Part shown: positions 1-8,926 of the stretch, in pieces | Numbering within the stretch: the stretch's first letter is position 1 | Layout of the letters: each line of letters opens with the position of its first letter | Origin: Pyropia haitanensis | Lineage: Eukaryota; Rhodophyta; Bangiophyceae; Bangiales; Bangiaceae | DNA: 31,696 bases | Reading direction: 5' to 3' | Assembly (NCBI GenBank): GCA_008729055.1 | Contig: SDUX01000133.1 | Span: 1 to 31,696 of the forward strand | Program-made: the position numbers and the translations under genes | The notes under the pieces: generated by a model | Told to the model about the DNA's origin: nothing | Databases searched by the model: none | What the model saw: only the letters and a program-made list of their open reading frames with translations

Positions 1-1
1 G

Positions 2-1531
2 TCGACGCCGTACCACCCGCAGACAAACGGGCAGGTGGAGCGGTACAACCGCACCATCGTCAAGCAGCTCCGGCACTACGTTGCGGATAACCCGCAACGG
101 TGGGATGAGCTCCTACCCATCCTCACGTACGCGTACAACACGCAGCCGCATCGATCGACGGGCGTGGCACCGTTCGAGCTGGTCATCCCCAGACGGATCC
201 CGAACCTCACGGTGCACAGCCCGCCACCCGGTGTGTCTATCCAGGCACACGGCACCACCAAGGACGGCTCGCCCTTGTCGGTCAAGCGCTCCTTCATGGC
301 CCGGCTCCGCAAGACCATACCCAAGGTGGCCGAAGCTCTGCGCAAGACGCAGCAGCGCTACAAGAAAACGTACGACAAGAACCTTGCCACCCGGAACAAG
401 GATGTCAAGATCGGCGACTACGTGTACCTGAAGGCACACCAACGCGAGCACAAGTTGTCCAGCCCCACGAACGGGCCGTTCCTTGTCGTCGACCTGGACG
501 ACAAGACGTTCGTTGTCCAGGTGGGGGACGAGGAGAGCAGAGTGTCATGGGACCAAGCGACGCCAGCCCCAAGACCCGATGCAGCCGGCGAAGCCGACGC
601 CACTCCTCATGCCCTGCTCAAGGACAAGGTGAACTTGTCCGACCGTCCATCCGTGATGGACGACTACCTCATCGACAAGCTCGTCGGGTATCGATGCGTC
701 GATGGGGAGCACCAAGCCAAGGTGCGGTGGTGGGGGTACCAGAGCAACGACGACGTGTGGACGCCGCTCGGCGACCTGCCGAAGCACTTGGTCCTGCGGT
801 ACCTGCGGAACCAGAACAAGCAAGTGCCGGGGTACGAGTGGTCACCAACTAAGATGACACTCAGGTCGCAGAGCCAAGGCCTCCCACACCCGGACGCCCG
901 CGTGAACGCGGTGACCCCCAGCGTCAGGTGGGTACCAACCATCATCGCCTTCCACCAATCGCCCGACGGTCACGTCCAAGCGCGACTCATCTGGACCCAC
1001 CCGCGCGGGCAGGTGGGCGAGGTCATCCCCCTGTACTACCTACGCAGTACATTCCCCACGAACTTCCCCCGTAACATACCGGAGCGGGCGGACTGGACGG
1101 CTCCCCGAGCAATCGTGGACCGGTTGGAGAAGCTCCACGGGCCTCACACCATCGACTTGTTCGCCACTCGGGCGAACAAGAGGTTCGAGCGGTTCGGCTC
1201 CAAGGAGTGCGAGCCCGGGGCCGAGTGGCGTGACTCAATGTGTCACGACTGGACGCCCTACAACGCGTGGGCGAACCCCCCGACCTCGCTCCTCCCGGAG
1301 ATTGCCGAGCGACTGGCAAGTGGCCCTCCATTGGCCCTCACCCTCCTCGCCCCCCGGTGGGAGGCGCAAGAATGGTTCAGTATCTTCATGAACCGATGCT
1401 TCGAGTACGAGGAGTTACCCTTGGAGTGCTTCCCCCGCTCGCCCGCGAGTCCCGACCTATGGGTGGCTGAGCACCCACCGGTCTGGACCACGATAGTATT
1501 TCGCTTTGAGCGAAATCATGCCGGCGAGTAG
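2..1531 (+). CDS. pol: Gypsy pol, C-terminal part: integrase end, chromodomain, Dam-like domain
   Basis: This is the last 509 codons of a gypsy polyprotein, open from the window edge, so the start is not visible. It opens inside the integrase core at the HPQTNGQVER motif, whose E is the last residue of the D,D,E triad. A basic integrase tail follows. A chromodomain lies about 245-300 codons downstream, with the aromatic WWGY core and VWTPLGDL, which in this family reads methylated histones to guide integration. Next is a second beta-rich stretch (VRWVPTIIAF to PLYYLRS). Last comes a domain with TIDLFAT, PGAEW, ANPP and APRWEAQEWF motifs that matches the Dam-like domain of the PAT-like element at 7430-7670. 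It differs from copy 2 at three residues in the 498 compared. The stop is 106 bp from the stop of the convergent antisense ORF. Confidence 0.93.
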   Translation, partial: STPYHPQTNGQVERYNRTIVKQLRHYVADNPQRWDELLPILTYAYNTQPHRSTGVAPFELVIPRRIPNLTVHSPPPGVSIQAHGTTKDGSPLSVKRSFMARLRKTIPKVAEALRKTQQRYKKTYDKNLATRNKDVKIGDYVYLKAHQREHKLSSPTNGPFLVVDLDDKTFVVQVGDEESRVSWDQATPAPRPDAAGEADATPHALLKDKVNLSDRPSVMDDYLIDKLVGYRCVDGEHQAKVRWWGYQSNDDVWTPLGDLPKHLVLRYLRNQNKQVPGYEWSPTKMTLRSQSQGLPHPDARVNAVTPSVRWVPTIIAFHQSPDGHVQARLIWTHPRGQVGEVIPLYYLRSTFPTNFPRNIPERADWTAPRAIVDRLEKLHGPHTIDLFATRANKRFERFGSKECEPGAEWRDSMCHDWTPYNAWANPPTSLLPEIAERLASGPPLALTLLAPRWEAQEWFSIFMNRCFEYEELPLECFPRSPASPDLWVAEHPPVWTTIVFRFERNHAGE

Positions 1532-1637
1532 CAGAGTAACAAGACGATTCATGGGTACCTGGGCGTCCCTATAGGGCTAGCCCCTCCCCCTCCTTCCCCA
1601 CCAACTGCACCCGACACGCGGGAGCCTCCTACACCCG
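1532..1637. other. 106-bp tail-to-tail gap between pol and antisense ORF
   Basis: This short gap separates the stop codons of two convergent ORFs. It holds the palindrome GGGCTAGCCC (1574-1583) followed by a C/T-rich tract. The plus strand here is pyrimidine-rich, so this is not the polypurine tract for plus-strand priming of the element. The same gap in copy 2 (25067-25172) differs by a few bases. Confidence 0.7.
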
Positions 1638-4598
1638 TCACTCACCCCCCTCACCCCAGATGTCAGCCACGTTGAAGCGGCCCGATGACCCCTCGCCGGG
1701 GTCATTCATCACCTCATCCAAGGCGGTGCGGAACCGGTCGTACAACAACGACCGCGACGCCGCGTCCAGCGCGGCGTCTGCCAGGGACCGCGACGCCACC
1801 TCGAAGGTGGCGCCATCCAGCCGGTCCACCTCCAAGCGTAGTGCCTGCTGCATCACGCGTACCGTCTCGCACCAGGCACGGATGATCAGACGCGCCGGGA
1901 GGTGCATGCGCTTCAACTCGCGCAGGTCCTCCGAGCGGAAGAGTCGGCGGAACGCCGACTCGTCCGCCGGCGACGCGACCAACGGCACCTTCCCGGGGCC
2001 AGCCCTGTACCCCTCCGGGGTACACGACCGATACCGGGACCCCGTGGGAGAGAGCGACCGCGAGGCGTGGCGAGACCCGCGCTCGCGCCGACGCCGGGAC
2101 GCCGAGCGCGACGACGACGGCGACAAATGCCGCCGTCGGTGAGTCGACCGCGTCTCCGCCGTCGACTCCGACCCGTCCTGCTGTCGGCCGGGACGGCGAG
2201 AATGACGACGGCGGCGTGAAGATCGCCCCCGCGCACGGCTCGGGGTCGCCGGTGAAGGCGACCGCTCACGTCGACCGCGGCATGCGCTAGCCGTGTCCTC
2301 AGAACGGCTGTGCCGGCGGCGCGGACGGGATCGGCGGCTCTCGGAAGCGCCCGGGCCCGAGGCGTTGCCGCGGCGACCCCTCTTCCCGCGGACGGGGCTG
2401 CCAAAGTCCCCCGCCCCAGCAGCGTCCCCAGCCGGAGGACGCTCGCCCGCCCCCCCTGCCGTGCCCGATGGGGGAGGCCGGCCCCGACCCGACGTGTGTG
2501 GCGCCCGGCCGCCACCCCGTCCGCCCCGACCGCGTCCGCGGCTACGCGCGGACCCTTCGTGCCGGGAAGATCCCGGGGCGTCTTCGTCCCCGCTGGTGGC
2601 CCAACGACGTTGTGCCTCGGCCGCCGCCTCTTGCTGCGCCGCGAACGCCGTAGCGCGCTCGCGGGCCGCGCGGGCAGCCTCGGAGGCGTGCTCCGCTGCC
2701 GCTGCCTCGGCCGCCTTCTCGGCGGCCGTCGCCGCAGCAGCCGCCTGAGCCGCCGCAGCATGCGCCGCCGCATCGTCGTCTTGTCGACGACGATCCGCGT
2801 CCGCCGCCGGGACGCCCGCGGCCCCTGACGGTGACGCGGCGGTAGGCCCGCCCGCCCTCGGCCCGGACGAGGGGCCCGCCGCCCCCCCGGCCCCGATGGG
2901 CTCCCCAAGCGGATCCTCTCGACGGGGGGAAGGAGGCACGGAAGCCGGCCGCCGACCGAAGCGGCCCGCGTTAAGCCGGTCGGCGTCCCGCCGACCTGCG
3001 GCGGCGTCGCGAGAGGGACCCGCGGACGACCCACGCTGGGCGCGTGCGCGGGCCGCTGCCTGCGCTGCGCGGTTGGCAGCGCGAGCGCGCTGCCGCCCCT
3101 CTTCCCGCTCCTCCTGCTCCGCCGCCCTTGCCGCCTCCAACCGCTCCTCCGCCTGCATCGCGCTCTCGCGCAACGCCTCTTGGCGCCGCCCACGGGAGAT
3201 GCTCAAGGAGTGCGCGAACCTCGTCGTCGGCGCCCGCGCCGACGTCGGGCCACCCGTTGCCTTCGCACCCGCCGAAGGGGGGGCGTCGCCGCCATCCACG
3301 TCGATGGGCGCCTCCGCGCCCCCTGACGCGTTGAGGTCCGGGCGACGTAGGGGACCGTCGCCCTCCAACTCGTCGGCCTTGGGGAAGCCCGGGAGGGATT
3401 CCAGGGCCGCGAACCCGTACTCCTGGTCCGGCGTGTACTGGACCAGCACCTCCCGGGCGGCGTCCCCCACTCCCCCAACGTCCACCCACGCGGTGACGTG
3501 CGACCAGGGGAACGCCAAGGCCCCCGTGACGCACCGACTGAAGGCCAAGGCGGACCCAGGGGGCGACCCCTCTTGGAGATCGTCCAACGGCAACCGGGAG
3601 AAGTGCTCAAGCAGGGTGCGCTTCACGCGCACCAGCACTCCCCGCTCCCGGAGGGCTTGGAACCAGACGGCGGCGTAGTCGAGCACCATCTCCGTGGACA
3701 CTATGGTCCACGCGACGTGGCTTGCGTCCTCAAGGTAGGAGTACACGTACTCCGCCAACAAGGGCATGGCCGGAGGGGAGCTCAAGCCCGCGTCCACGAA
3801 CAACTCGGGCAGGGGCACGAGTTCCTCAGCCGCCGCGGGTCGGGTGGCATCTAACCACCCAGCCCACAAGGGGCAGAGGAACCCGCAGGCCGTCGCCACC
3901 ACTTGGCGACGGCTGACGATGCTGGACGGACGGCGGCGGCCGGCTAGGTAGCCCCCGCCGCGCACCGACATGTCCATGTCGACCGGGCAGCTCTCCGAGT
4001 ACGACACCGTGGCGTGGTGTCGTAGGAGGGCACTCAACCCGACGAGGGCGGCCCGCGTGGCGGATGTCGGGGTGTACATCATGTCCAACCCCTCGTAGAG
4101 ATCCCCCTCTACGAAGCGGGCCCGAGGCCACTCCCGCCGCAGGCGGTCGAACGCCAGCGCGGCCGCGTGCACCGGGGAGGAGTGCCGCCGCTCGTAGTGC
4201 TTGCACGCTACGAGGAAGAGGTTGCGCACCCACGGCTGCAGCCCCTCCTCGCGCGTCTCTTGACGGAGCACCTCGTTGGCAAACGCCAACGCCATGAAGG
4301 TGACCGCCTGCACGCCCGGCTGCCCCGTGGACGGAATGCCGTGCACGTCATGTAGGCGCACGCTGTCGTACGTGGCGACGTGACCCGAGGTCGTCACGTC
4401 GACGAACCGGTCCGGGAGCGCCCACCCGGCCTCGGCCACACGGCGGAGGCACGCACGATGATGCTCGCGGGCGACGCGCAGCAGCTCCGCGTTGATGAAC
4501 GCCGGCGACATGAACCCCGGTCGGGGCACCCACTCCGACAAGGGGCGGAAGACGATCTCCCCCGCCATGCCGCTGCGCCACCGGTGCGGTACCGGCAT
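1638..4598 (-). CDS. Antisense ORF of gypsy element, 986-aa protein of unknown function (copy 1)
   Basis: I do not recognise this protein. It is read against the direction of the retrotransposon, between pol and the 3' LTR. Residues 1 to about 410 look globular, with many W, Y and F. Residues 463-525 and 605-668 are Ala/Glu/Arg-rich and probably helical or coiled-coil. Residues 680-720 are Gly/Arg-rich, 755-850 is an RS-type region (RRRHSR, RSRSP-like), and 870-986 looks folded again (SAFRRLFRSEDLREL, ALDEVMNDP). RS regions are typical of nuclear RNA-processing proteins, so a nuclear or RNA-binding role is an inference only. The first ATG (4598) follows a short leader. A second ATG 10 codons on has a better context (gcATGG). 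The ORF is full length in both copies with 13 amino-acid differences, all after residue 324. A TATA box 75 bp upstream lies at the LTR edge. Confidence 0.85.
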   Translation of the reverse strand: MPVPHRWRSGMAGEIVFRPLSEWVPRPGFMSPAFINAELLRVAREHHRACLRRVAEAGWALPDRFVDVTTSGHVATYDSVRLHDVHGIPSTGQPGVQAVTFMALAFANEVLRQETREEGLQPWVRNLFLVACKHYERRHSSPVHAAALAFDRLRREWPRARFVEGDLYEGLDMMYTPTSATRAALVGLSALLRHHATVSYSESCPVDMDMSVRGGGYLAGRRRPSSIVSRRQVVATACGFLCPLWAGWLDATRPAAAEELVPLPELFVDAGLSSPPAMPLLAEYVYSYLEDASHVAWTIVSTEMVLDYAAVWFQALRERGVLVRVKRTLLEHFSRLPLDDLQEGSPPGSALAFSRCVTGALAFPWSHVTAWVDVGGVGDAAREVLVQYTPDQEYGFAALESLPGFPKADELEGDGPLRRPDLNASGGAEAPIDVDGGDAPPSAGAKATGGPTSARAPTTRFAHSLSISRGRRQEALRESAMQAEERLEAARAAEQEEREEGRQRARAANRAAQAAARARAQRGSSAGPSRDAAAGRRDADRLNAGRFGRRPASVPPSPRREDPLGEPIGAGGAAGPSSGPRAGGPTAASPSGAAGVPAADADRRRQDDDAAAHAAAAQAAAAATAAEKAAEAAAAEHASEAARAARERATAFAAQQEAAAEAQRRWATSGDEDAPGSSRHEGSARSRGRGRGGRGGGRAPHTSGRGRPPPSGTAGGAGERPPAGDAAGAGDFGSPVRGKRGRRGNASGPGASESRRSRPRRRHSRSEDTASACRGRRERSPSPATPSRARGRSSRRRRHSRRPGRQQDGSESTAETRSTHRRRHLSPSSSRSASRRRRERGSRHASRSLSPTGSRYRSCTPEGYRAGPGKVPLVASPADESAFRRLFRSEDLRELKRMHLPARLIIRAWCETVRVMQQALRLEVDRLDGATFEVASRSLADAALDAASRSLLYDRFRTALDEVMNDPGEGSSGRFNVADIWGEGGE

Positions 4599-4651
4599 CG
4601 TCCGTCAACACGACGGACGAAGCAACTTGGTCGCCGAGGGACGGCGACAAG
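4599..4651. repeat. Two stem-loops in the leader of the antisense ORF
   Basis: An 8-bp perfect stem (CGTCCGTC 4599-4606 with GACGGACG 4612-4619, 5-nt loop) abuts the antisense ORF start. A second stem (CTTG/TCGCCG with CGGCGA/CAAG, 4627-4651) follows. Both lie between the LTR edge and the ATG and would sit in the 5' leader of an antisense transcript. The same pair is present in copy 2 between 22053 and 22105. Confidence 0.6.
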
Positions 4652-4658
4652 CTAGCAC

Positions 4659-4666
4659 GGGGGGTA
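4659..4666 (+). promoter_or_regulatory. Candidate polypurine tract before 3' LTR
   Basis: A short purine run (GGGGGG then TA) immediately precedes the first base of the LTR, where the plus-strand primer of LTR retrotransposons lies. It is short for a polypurine tract. The position is supported by the terminal inverted repeat of the LTR that starts at 4667. Confidence 0.5.
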
Positions 4667-4672
4667 TGTGGC

Positions 4673-4679
4673 ATATATA
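4673..4679 (-). promoter_or_regulatory. TATA box for the antisense ORF
   Basis: On the minus strand the motif reads TATATAT, 75 bp upstream of the ATG of the 986-codon ORF, inside the first 13 bases of the LTR. It is the only strong TATA-like block in this GC-rich stretch. It suggests that the LTR also drives transcription inward, opposite to the element. The motif is nearly symmetric, so it could also serve the sense strand. The same block is at 22025-22031 in copy 2. Confidence 0.5.
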
Positions 4680-4700
4680 CGCCTGGGGGGCGCGCAGGGG

Positions 4701-5156
4701 CCGTCCACGGCTAAGTGGACGGCACGCGCCGCAGCCCCACGGGCGGCCACACCCGCCGAGGGCGTCGTTGCAACCCCTCTCCCCGACCCGTGTAAAAGGG
4801 TCGGGCGGCGCACCGGGCCCGAACGGTCGCGTCACGGGTGGGGCTAGCCCCCCCCCCCTAGGTCGCTTGTGATTGGGTCGAAGGCGTGCGCCGGCGGGCG
4901 ATCCTTCGACCCGAAGGACAGCTCCCGGGCCGGGGGAGGACGGCCGCGGGAGCTGGATCGAGTACTCCCTGTGACGATCGATAGGATCGACCTATCGATT
5001 GTGGTACGCCCTTTCGGGGGGTACTCACCAATTTCGCATGCAATTATCGTCTTGGAGGGATTTCGCTTCTATTTCTTAGGACAGGTCGACCCTGCCCGGT
5101 CGACCTGTCCGATCGAGGGTTGTGGCGGGCGCGCGCGTGCCTCTTCTGGGCACGCG
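4701..5156. repeat. Cluster of perfect stem-loops in the LTR
   Basis: Perfect inverted repeats visible in order are: 4701-4708/4715-4722 (8 bp), 4782-4789/4798-4805 (8 bp), 4875-4884/4903-4912 (10 bp), 4920-4927/4947-4954 (8 bp), 4977-4985/4991-4999 (9 bp), 5079-5091/5098-5110 (13 bp) and 5134-5141/5149-5156 (8 bp). A weaker 5-bp stem follows at 5224-5238. All are found again in copy 2. Such density suggests a structured RNA in the transcribed part of the LTR, or protein-binding palindromes. Confidence 0.7.
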
Positions 5157-5312
5157 ACGGCGTTCTCGCCCCGCTCCTCCCTGCTCGTCAGGTCTAAACG
5201 TATCCTTCTTTGTCCCGCTTACTTGCCATAGTCTTGGCACTGCGGTTACGGGTTTGTGCGTCAACCCTCCCCCCTGATTACGGTACCCTGTGGACACCCG
5301 ACTTGCCACACC

Positions 5313-5612
5313 GGATGGTCCAACCCCGCCACCGCGGCCATCCACGCCTCGGCCGCGGCGGCCCGGTTCTCCGCCGCCTCCCGCTCCCACGGACAAGACC
5401 TGGCCCGCCCCTCCGCTCCTCGCCCGCCACCTGCTCCGCGCCGCGACGACAACCCGGGCGGCCGCCGCCCCCGCGACCGGCGCCGCCGCCCCCGTAACCT
5501 GCCCAACCCGCCCGCCGACAACGCCCCCGCTGCCAAGCCCGCCGGTGGCCGACCCCCGGCTGCCCCCAAGCGTCCCCGCTCCCCCGGCCGTCCCCCGGCC
5601 GCCCAGTCCTGA
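5313..5612 (+). pseudogene. gag: C-terminal fragment of PAT-like gag
   Basis: This 99-codon open stretch begins directly at the LTR junction and ends at a stop 12 bp before the polymerase frame. The sequence is Ala-rich, then strongly basic and Pro-rich (RRPRDRRRRPR, RSPGRPP), the composition expected for the nucleic-acid-binding tail of a Gag protein. No zinc knuckle is visible. The frame assignment rests on position and composition only. The N-terminal part would be on the far side of the gypsy insertion, beyond the left edge. Confidence 0.45.
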
Positions 5613-5623
5613 CCGGCGCTCCC

Positions 5624-7790
5624 GTGTCGGCGCGTCGCCCGCCGGGCGCGCCGGCATCTTCCCTACCGGCGGTAGGGCGGGTGCGCTTTTCGCCCGCCCC
5701 GTTTGTTCTGGGGCCCACCTGCCTGCCTGCGTCTACCTGGGTGCCCTCCCTTCCCCCGTGCCCCCCTGTGCTGCGCGCCTCTGCCTTGCGTCTGCCCCCG
5801 TGCCCTCCGCCCGACTCTCCGCGGCCTGCTTCCCCGCCGCCCCTCTCCTCTCCCTCCGCCCCCCGTCGCGCCCGGCGCGCCCACCTCCAGCCCAAGGCCC
5901 TGCCGCCCGGGGCGCCGCCCCACGTCACCGCCCGCCGCGCGTGGCGGGAGTGGCGGGCCCTGGGCGCGTCTCGCTGGACGCTGCGCGTCCTTACGGCGGG
6001 CCTCTTGCTGCCGTGGCGCCGCCCGCCCCCCCCCCACAAGGCCCGCCCCATCCATCAGCCCCCCGAGGTCCTAGCCTGGGCCGTCGGGGAGGTGCGGCGC
6101 TGGGTGGCGCTCGGCTACTGCCGCCCCGCCACCCCGGCCGAGGCGGCGGCGGCCCAGTGGGAGGCGGCGTCGTTCGTTACCGACATCGCGCACCGCCCGC
6201 GGCTGGTGGTGGACCTCTCGGCGGCCAACGCGTGGCTGCACGACCGTCGCTTCCGCTACGAGACCCTGCCCGCCTTTGTGTCCTCCCTGAAGCGGGGGGA
6301 CCATATGGCGAGCTGGGACGTGCGCGATGCTTTTCATCACATCCACTTGGCCCCGCGGGAGGGCGTCTGCTTGGCTTTTCGCGTGGGCGGGGCCCTCTAC
6401 ATTCCCCTCACGCTCCCCTTTGGCCTCAAGTTGGCCCCTTGGGCCCTGACCAAGCTGCTGCGGCCGGTGGTCGCGCACCTCCGCTCGCGCGGGTACCTCG
6501 TGTTGCCCTATATGGACGACTTTGCCGTGTCGGTCGACCAGCGGGAGGCGGTGACGGCGGCCCAGGCGACGGCGGCGCGGGCGTTCTGTGTCGCCCTGTT
6601 TACCCGGTTGGGCCTCCAAGTCCACCCCGACAAGGGCATCCCGACGAGGACCACCCGCCTGGAGATCCTGGGCTTTGTCATCGACACCGAGCGGTGCCTG
6701 CTGCTGCTCCCCCCCAAGCGTCAAGCGAAGTTAATCGGCGCCGCGCACTCACTCCTGCGCGCGGCGGCGCTGGACCGCCGTTGGGTCCGCACCCGCGCAC
6801 TCCGCCGCTTTTGCGGTCTGGCCTCGTCGGCCGCCCTCGCCATCCCGCTGGGGCGGCACCACCTCCGCCCTCTCTTTCTCTCCCTGGCCGGTGTGCGCTG
6901 CCGCTCCCGCCTGTCGTCGGCGGCGCTGCGGGCCCTCGTGTGGTGGGCCAGCGTCCGGTCGGCGGTGGGGATCGGCCGGTCGTTGTGGGAGCCGCAAGCG
7001 GTGGCGGCGCTGGATACGGACGCCTGCCCGTACGGTTGGGGCGCCGTGCGAGATGCGGCAGTCCCGGCACGCGGGTTCTTCGACCTCGCCTCGAGGCACT
7101 ACCACATCAACCGCAAGGAGCTGTTGGCGATCGTCCTCGCCCTGGAGTCCTTCCCCTCCCGGCGGGGCCCTGGCGTGGTGCGGGTCCGGACGGACTCCCG
7201 CGTCGTGCGGTCGGTGGTCAATTCCCTCTTCTCGCGCTCCCCCGCGCTCCACGCGGACGTCATCCGGCTGGCGGCGGTGCTACGGGAGCGGCGCCTTGGC
7301 ATCGAGGCCACCTGGCTCCCGTCGGTCGAGAACCGCTGGGCGGACCGCCTGTCCCGGGAGCGGGACACCAGCGACTGGCGGTTGGCCCTGTGGGCCTGGG
7401 CGGCGTTGGACGCGGCGTGGGGGCCGCTGACCATCGACCGCTTCGCCACCACGCTCAATACGCAGCTGCCCCGGTTCAACTCCGCCGTGGCGTGCCCGGG
7501 GGCGGAGGCGGTCGACGCCTACGCCCAGCCGTGGGGGGGGAACGCAACTACTGCAACCCCCCCTTCGCCCAGGCGGCGGTGGCTCTGCGCAAGTGCTGGG
7601 AGGAGCGGGCCACGGCGGTCTTCGTGTTGCCGGTGTGGCCCGCGCAACCCTGGTGGGCCCTGGCGGTCCGCCGCGCGACGGCGACGGTGCTGCTGCCCCC
7701 CGGGGCGGCTCTGTTCACCGGGGGCCGCTACAGCTCCCCGGCGACGCCGCCGTCCTGGCGAACGGCCGCGTTTTTATTCGAGCAGGGGGG
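5624..7790 (+). pseudogene. pol: PAT-like reverse transcriptase, RNase H and Dam-like domain (frameshifted)
   Basis: This region encodes the polymerase of a tyrosine-recombinase retrotransposon. A Pro-rich leader without an ATG precedes the reverse transcriptase. The RT has LVVDLSAANAW, SWDVRDAFHHI and LPFGLKLAPWALT, with the catalytic YMDD at 6509-6520. RNase H follows with LDTDA, NRKELLA, VRTDS and WADRLSR. Then comes the Dam-like domain typical of DIRS/PAT elements: GPLTIDRFAT, PGAEAVDAY and, after a frame change in a run of eight G (7533-7540), NYCNPPF and LPVWPAQPWW. NPPF resembles the catalytic motif of N6-adenine methyltransferases. The frame reads -1 after 7540 and -1 again in a G7 run at 7785-7791. 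Both runs are in the phase that would also allow ribosomal slippage, but loss of one base in each is simpler. Translation probably depended on the upstream gag. Confidence 0.85.
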
Positions 7791-8926
7791 GACACTCCCC
7801 ACGGCGCCCGCTGGCGCAGCCTGTCCGCCGGTGCCGCCGTGGCCGCCCTCGGCTCCACCAGGGCGGGGGCCGCCACCGCCGCCGCCCTCCTGACGGGCGC
7901 TGTGGCGCCGGCGACGGCGGACAAGTACGGCCGGAACTGGGAGGCGTTCGTCGACTTTGCTCGGCGAATGGCTGGTGCCCCCTCCCCGCCTCCCCCGCGG
8001 CGATTGCTTGCTACGTCGGCACACTCTGCGAACGGCGGTTGAAACCGTCCAGCCTGCAAGGCCACCTCACTCCCATCAACCACCGATATCTGGCGGCGGG
8101 GTTCCCCCGCCCGGCGGTTGAGGAGTTGATCGTCTCGCTCCGCGCCGGCTACAGCCGGTTGCTGGCGGACGAGGAGCACGAGTTCCCGCCGGCGCGGTCG
8201 CCTCTGCCCGCCCCGGTGGCGTGGGCCGTCGCGGAGCTGGCCTGGGCCGAGCCCCGTCCCGCCTGGGCGACCCGCTTCTCTGCCGTCGTGCTGCAGTTCG
8301 CACTCGCCCGCCGTACGGCCGAGGTGCTGTCCCTGCGACTGCGTGACGTCACGCTGCTCCCGGGGGGCGGTGCCAGCATTCAAGTCCGCCGCTACAAGGG
8401 CGGCGAGCGCCGCGTCCGCATGGAGCGCCTGGTCGTCCGCTTTCCCCCCGCCCCCGCCGACACCCCCGGTGACCTTCCCTTCCTCCTGCTCCGCCGCGTG
8501 GTGGCGCGCCTGCGCGAGTCGAGGGCGCCCCCCGACCAGTTGATCTTCTCCGTCCCTGACCTGGACCGGCCCCCGTCGGCGGGGGACCTCACGTCGTGGC
8601 TGTTGGTGGCTCTGGGCCGCCTCGGCCTGGCGGCCCCGCCGGGCGAGGTCTACTCTTCCTACTCGTGCCGCAGCGGGGGCGCCACGGCGCTCCACGTCTG
8701 CGGCGTTTCTCGTGCCGGGGTGGCCCGCCTCCTTGGCCACTCCCGCAACGATCCCGCGGTGGCCAATGCCCACTACGTGGACGCGCTCGCCCCGGCCACC
8801 GTGGACGCATGGTGGCTATGCGGGCGGTACGCCCGCGGCCGACCCGCGTGCCTTCCGCCCGCGCCTCTCCATCCCATGGGGCAGACCGTGCGAGAAGCCC
8901 AGCGGCGCAATGGGCCAAGGACGTAG
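7791..8926 (+). pseudogene. PAT-like tyrosine recombinase (frameshifted)
   Basis: This is the C-terminal part of the same polyprotein: a phage-integrase-type recombinase that would insert the circular cDNA. The N-terminal SAM-like core-binding part (TADKYGRNWEAFVDF) is in one frame. After a C run at 7978-7982 the frame moves by -1 and continues to the stop with AACYVGTL-like helices and PSSLQGHL. The catalytic part has the first Arg in LARRTAEVLSLRLRDV, a box II reading SYSCRSGGATAL, LLGHS, and the Tyr nucleophile in AHYVDAL (about 8767-8781). The His usually found at the start of box II (HSxR) is Tyr here. The last codons overlap the first copy of the 34-bp repeat. Confidence 0.85.
8880..8913 (+). 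repeat. 34-bp direct repeat, first copy (candidate B1)
   Basis: A 34-bp sequence starting GGCAGACCGTGCGAGAAGCC is repeated exactly at 9429-9462, 515 bp downstream. This copy overlaps the last codons of the tyrosine recombinase. Split direct repeats (A1...B1-A2-B2) are the hallmark of PAT/Ngaro-type elements. I infer that these two copies are B1 and B2. Confidence 0.75.

Larger units (their letters stand above)
1..5310 (+). mobile_element. Ty3/gypsy chromovirus, copy 1 (3' part, cut by window edge)
   Basis: This is the 3' half of a chromodomain Ty3/gypsy LTR retrotransposon. In order it holds the end of pol, a 106-bp gap, a 986-codon ORF on the opposite strand, a short G tract that can act as polypurine tract, and a 3' LTR ending TGCCACA at 5310. 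The same sequence recurs in reverse orientation at 21395-26704 with only scattered substitutions and a one-base length change in a C/G run near 4848. The match stops at the LTR end. The 5' half, including gag and the 5' LTR, lies beyond the left edge. The element inserted into the gag of a PAT-like retrotransposon that resumes at 5311. Confidence 0.9.
4667..5310 (+). repeat. Gypsy 3' LTR, copy 1 (644 bp)
   Basis: The LTR starts TGTGGCA and ends TGCCACA, a perfect 7-bp terminal inverted repeat. Its outer end is exactly where similarity to copy 2 stops: copy 1 continues CCGGA, copy 2 continues CTGTC. It contains a TATA-like block at its inner edge and at least seven perfect stem-loops with 8-13 bp stems, the longest at 5079-5110. 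The matching 5' LTR is outside the window, so LTR identity and insertion age cannot be judged. Confidence 0.8.

Noticed and set aside
1913..3193. 426-codon minus-strand frame (and its equal at 23511-24791)
   Set aside because: Arg-rich shadow of the RS and Ala-rich part of the 986-codon ORF in another frame; long open frames are expected in such GC-rich repeats.
5290..7893. 867-codon plus-strand frame starting in the LTR
   Set aside because: It starts at a GTG inside the gypsy LTR and is mostly Pro/Gly-rich shadow of the reverse transcriptase frame. Only its part after 7540 is real, as the continuation of the Dam-like domain.
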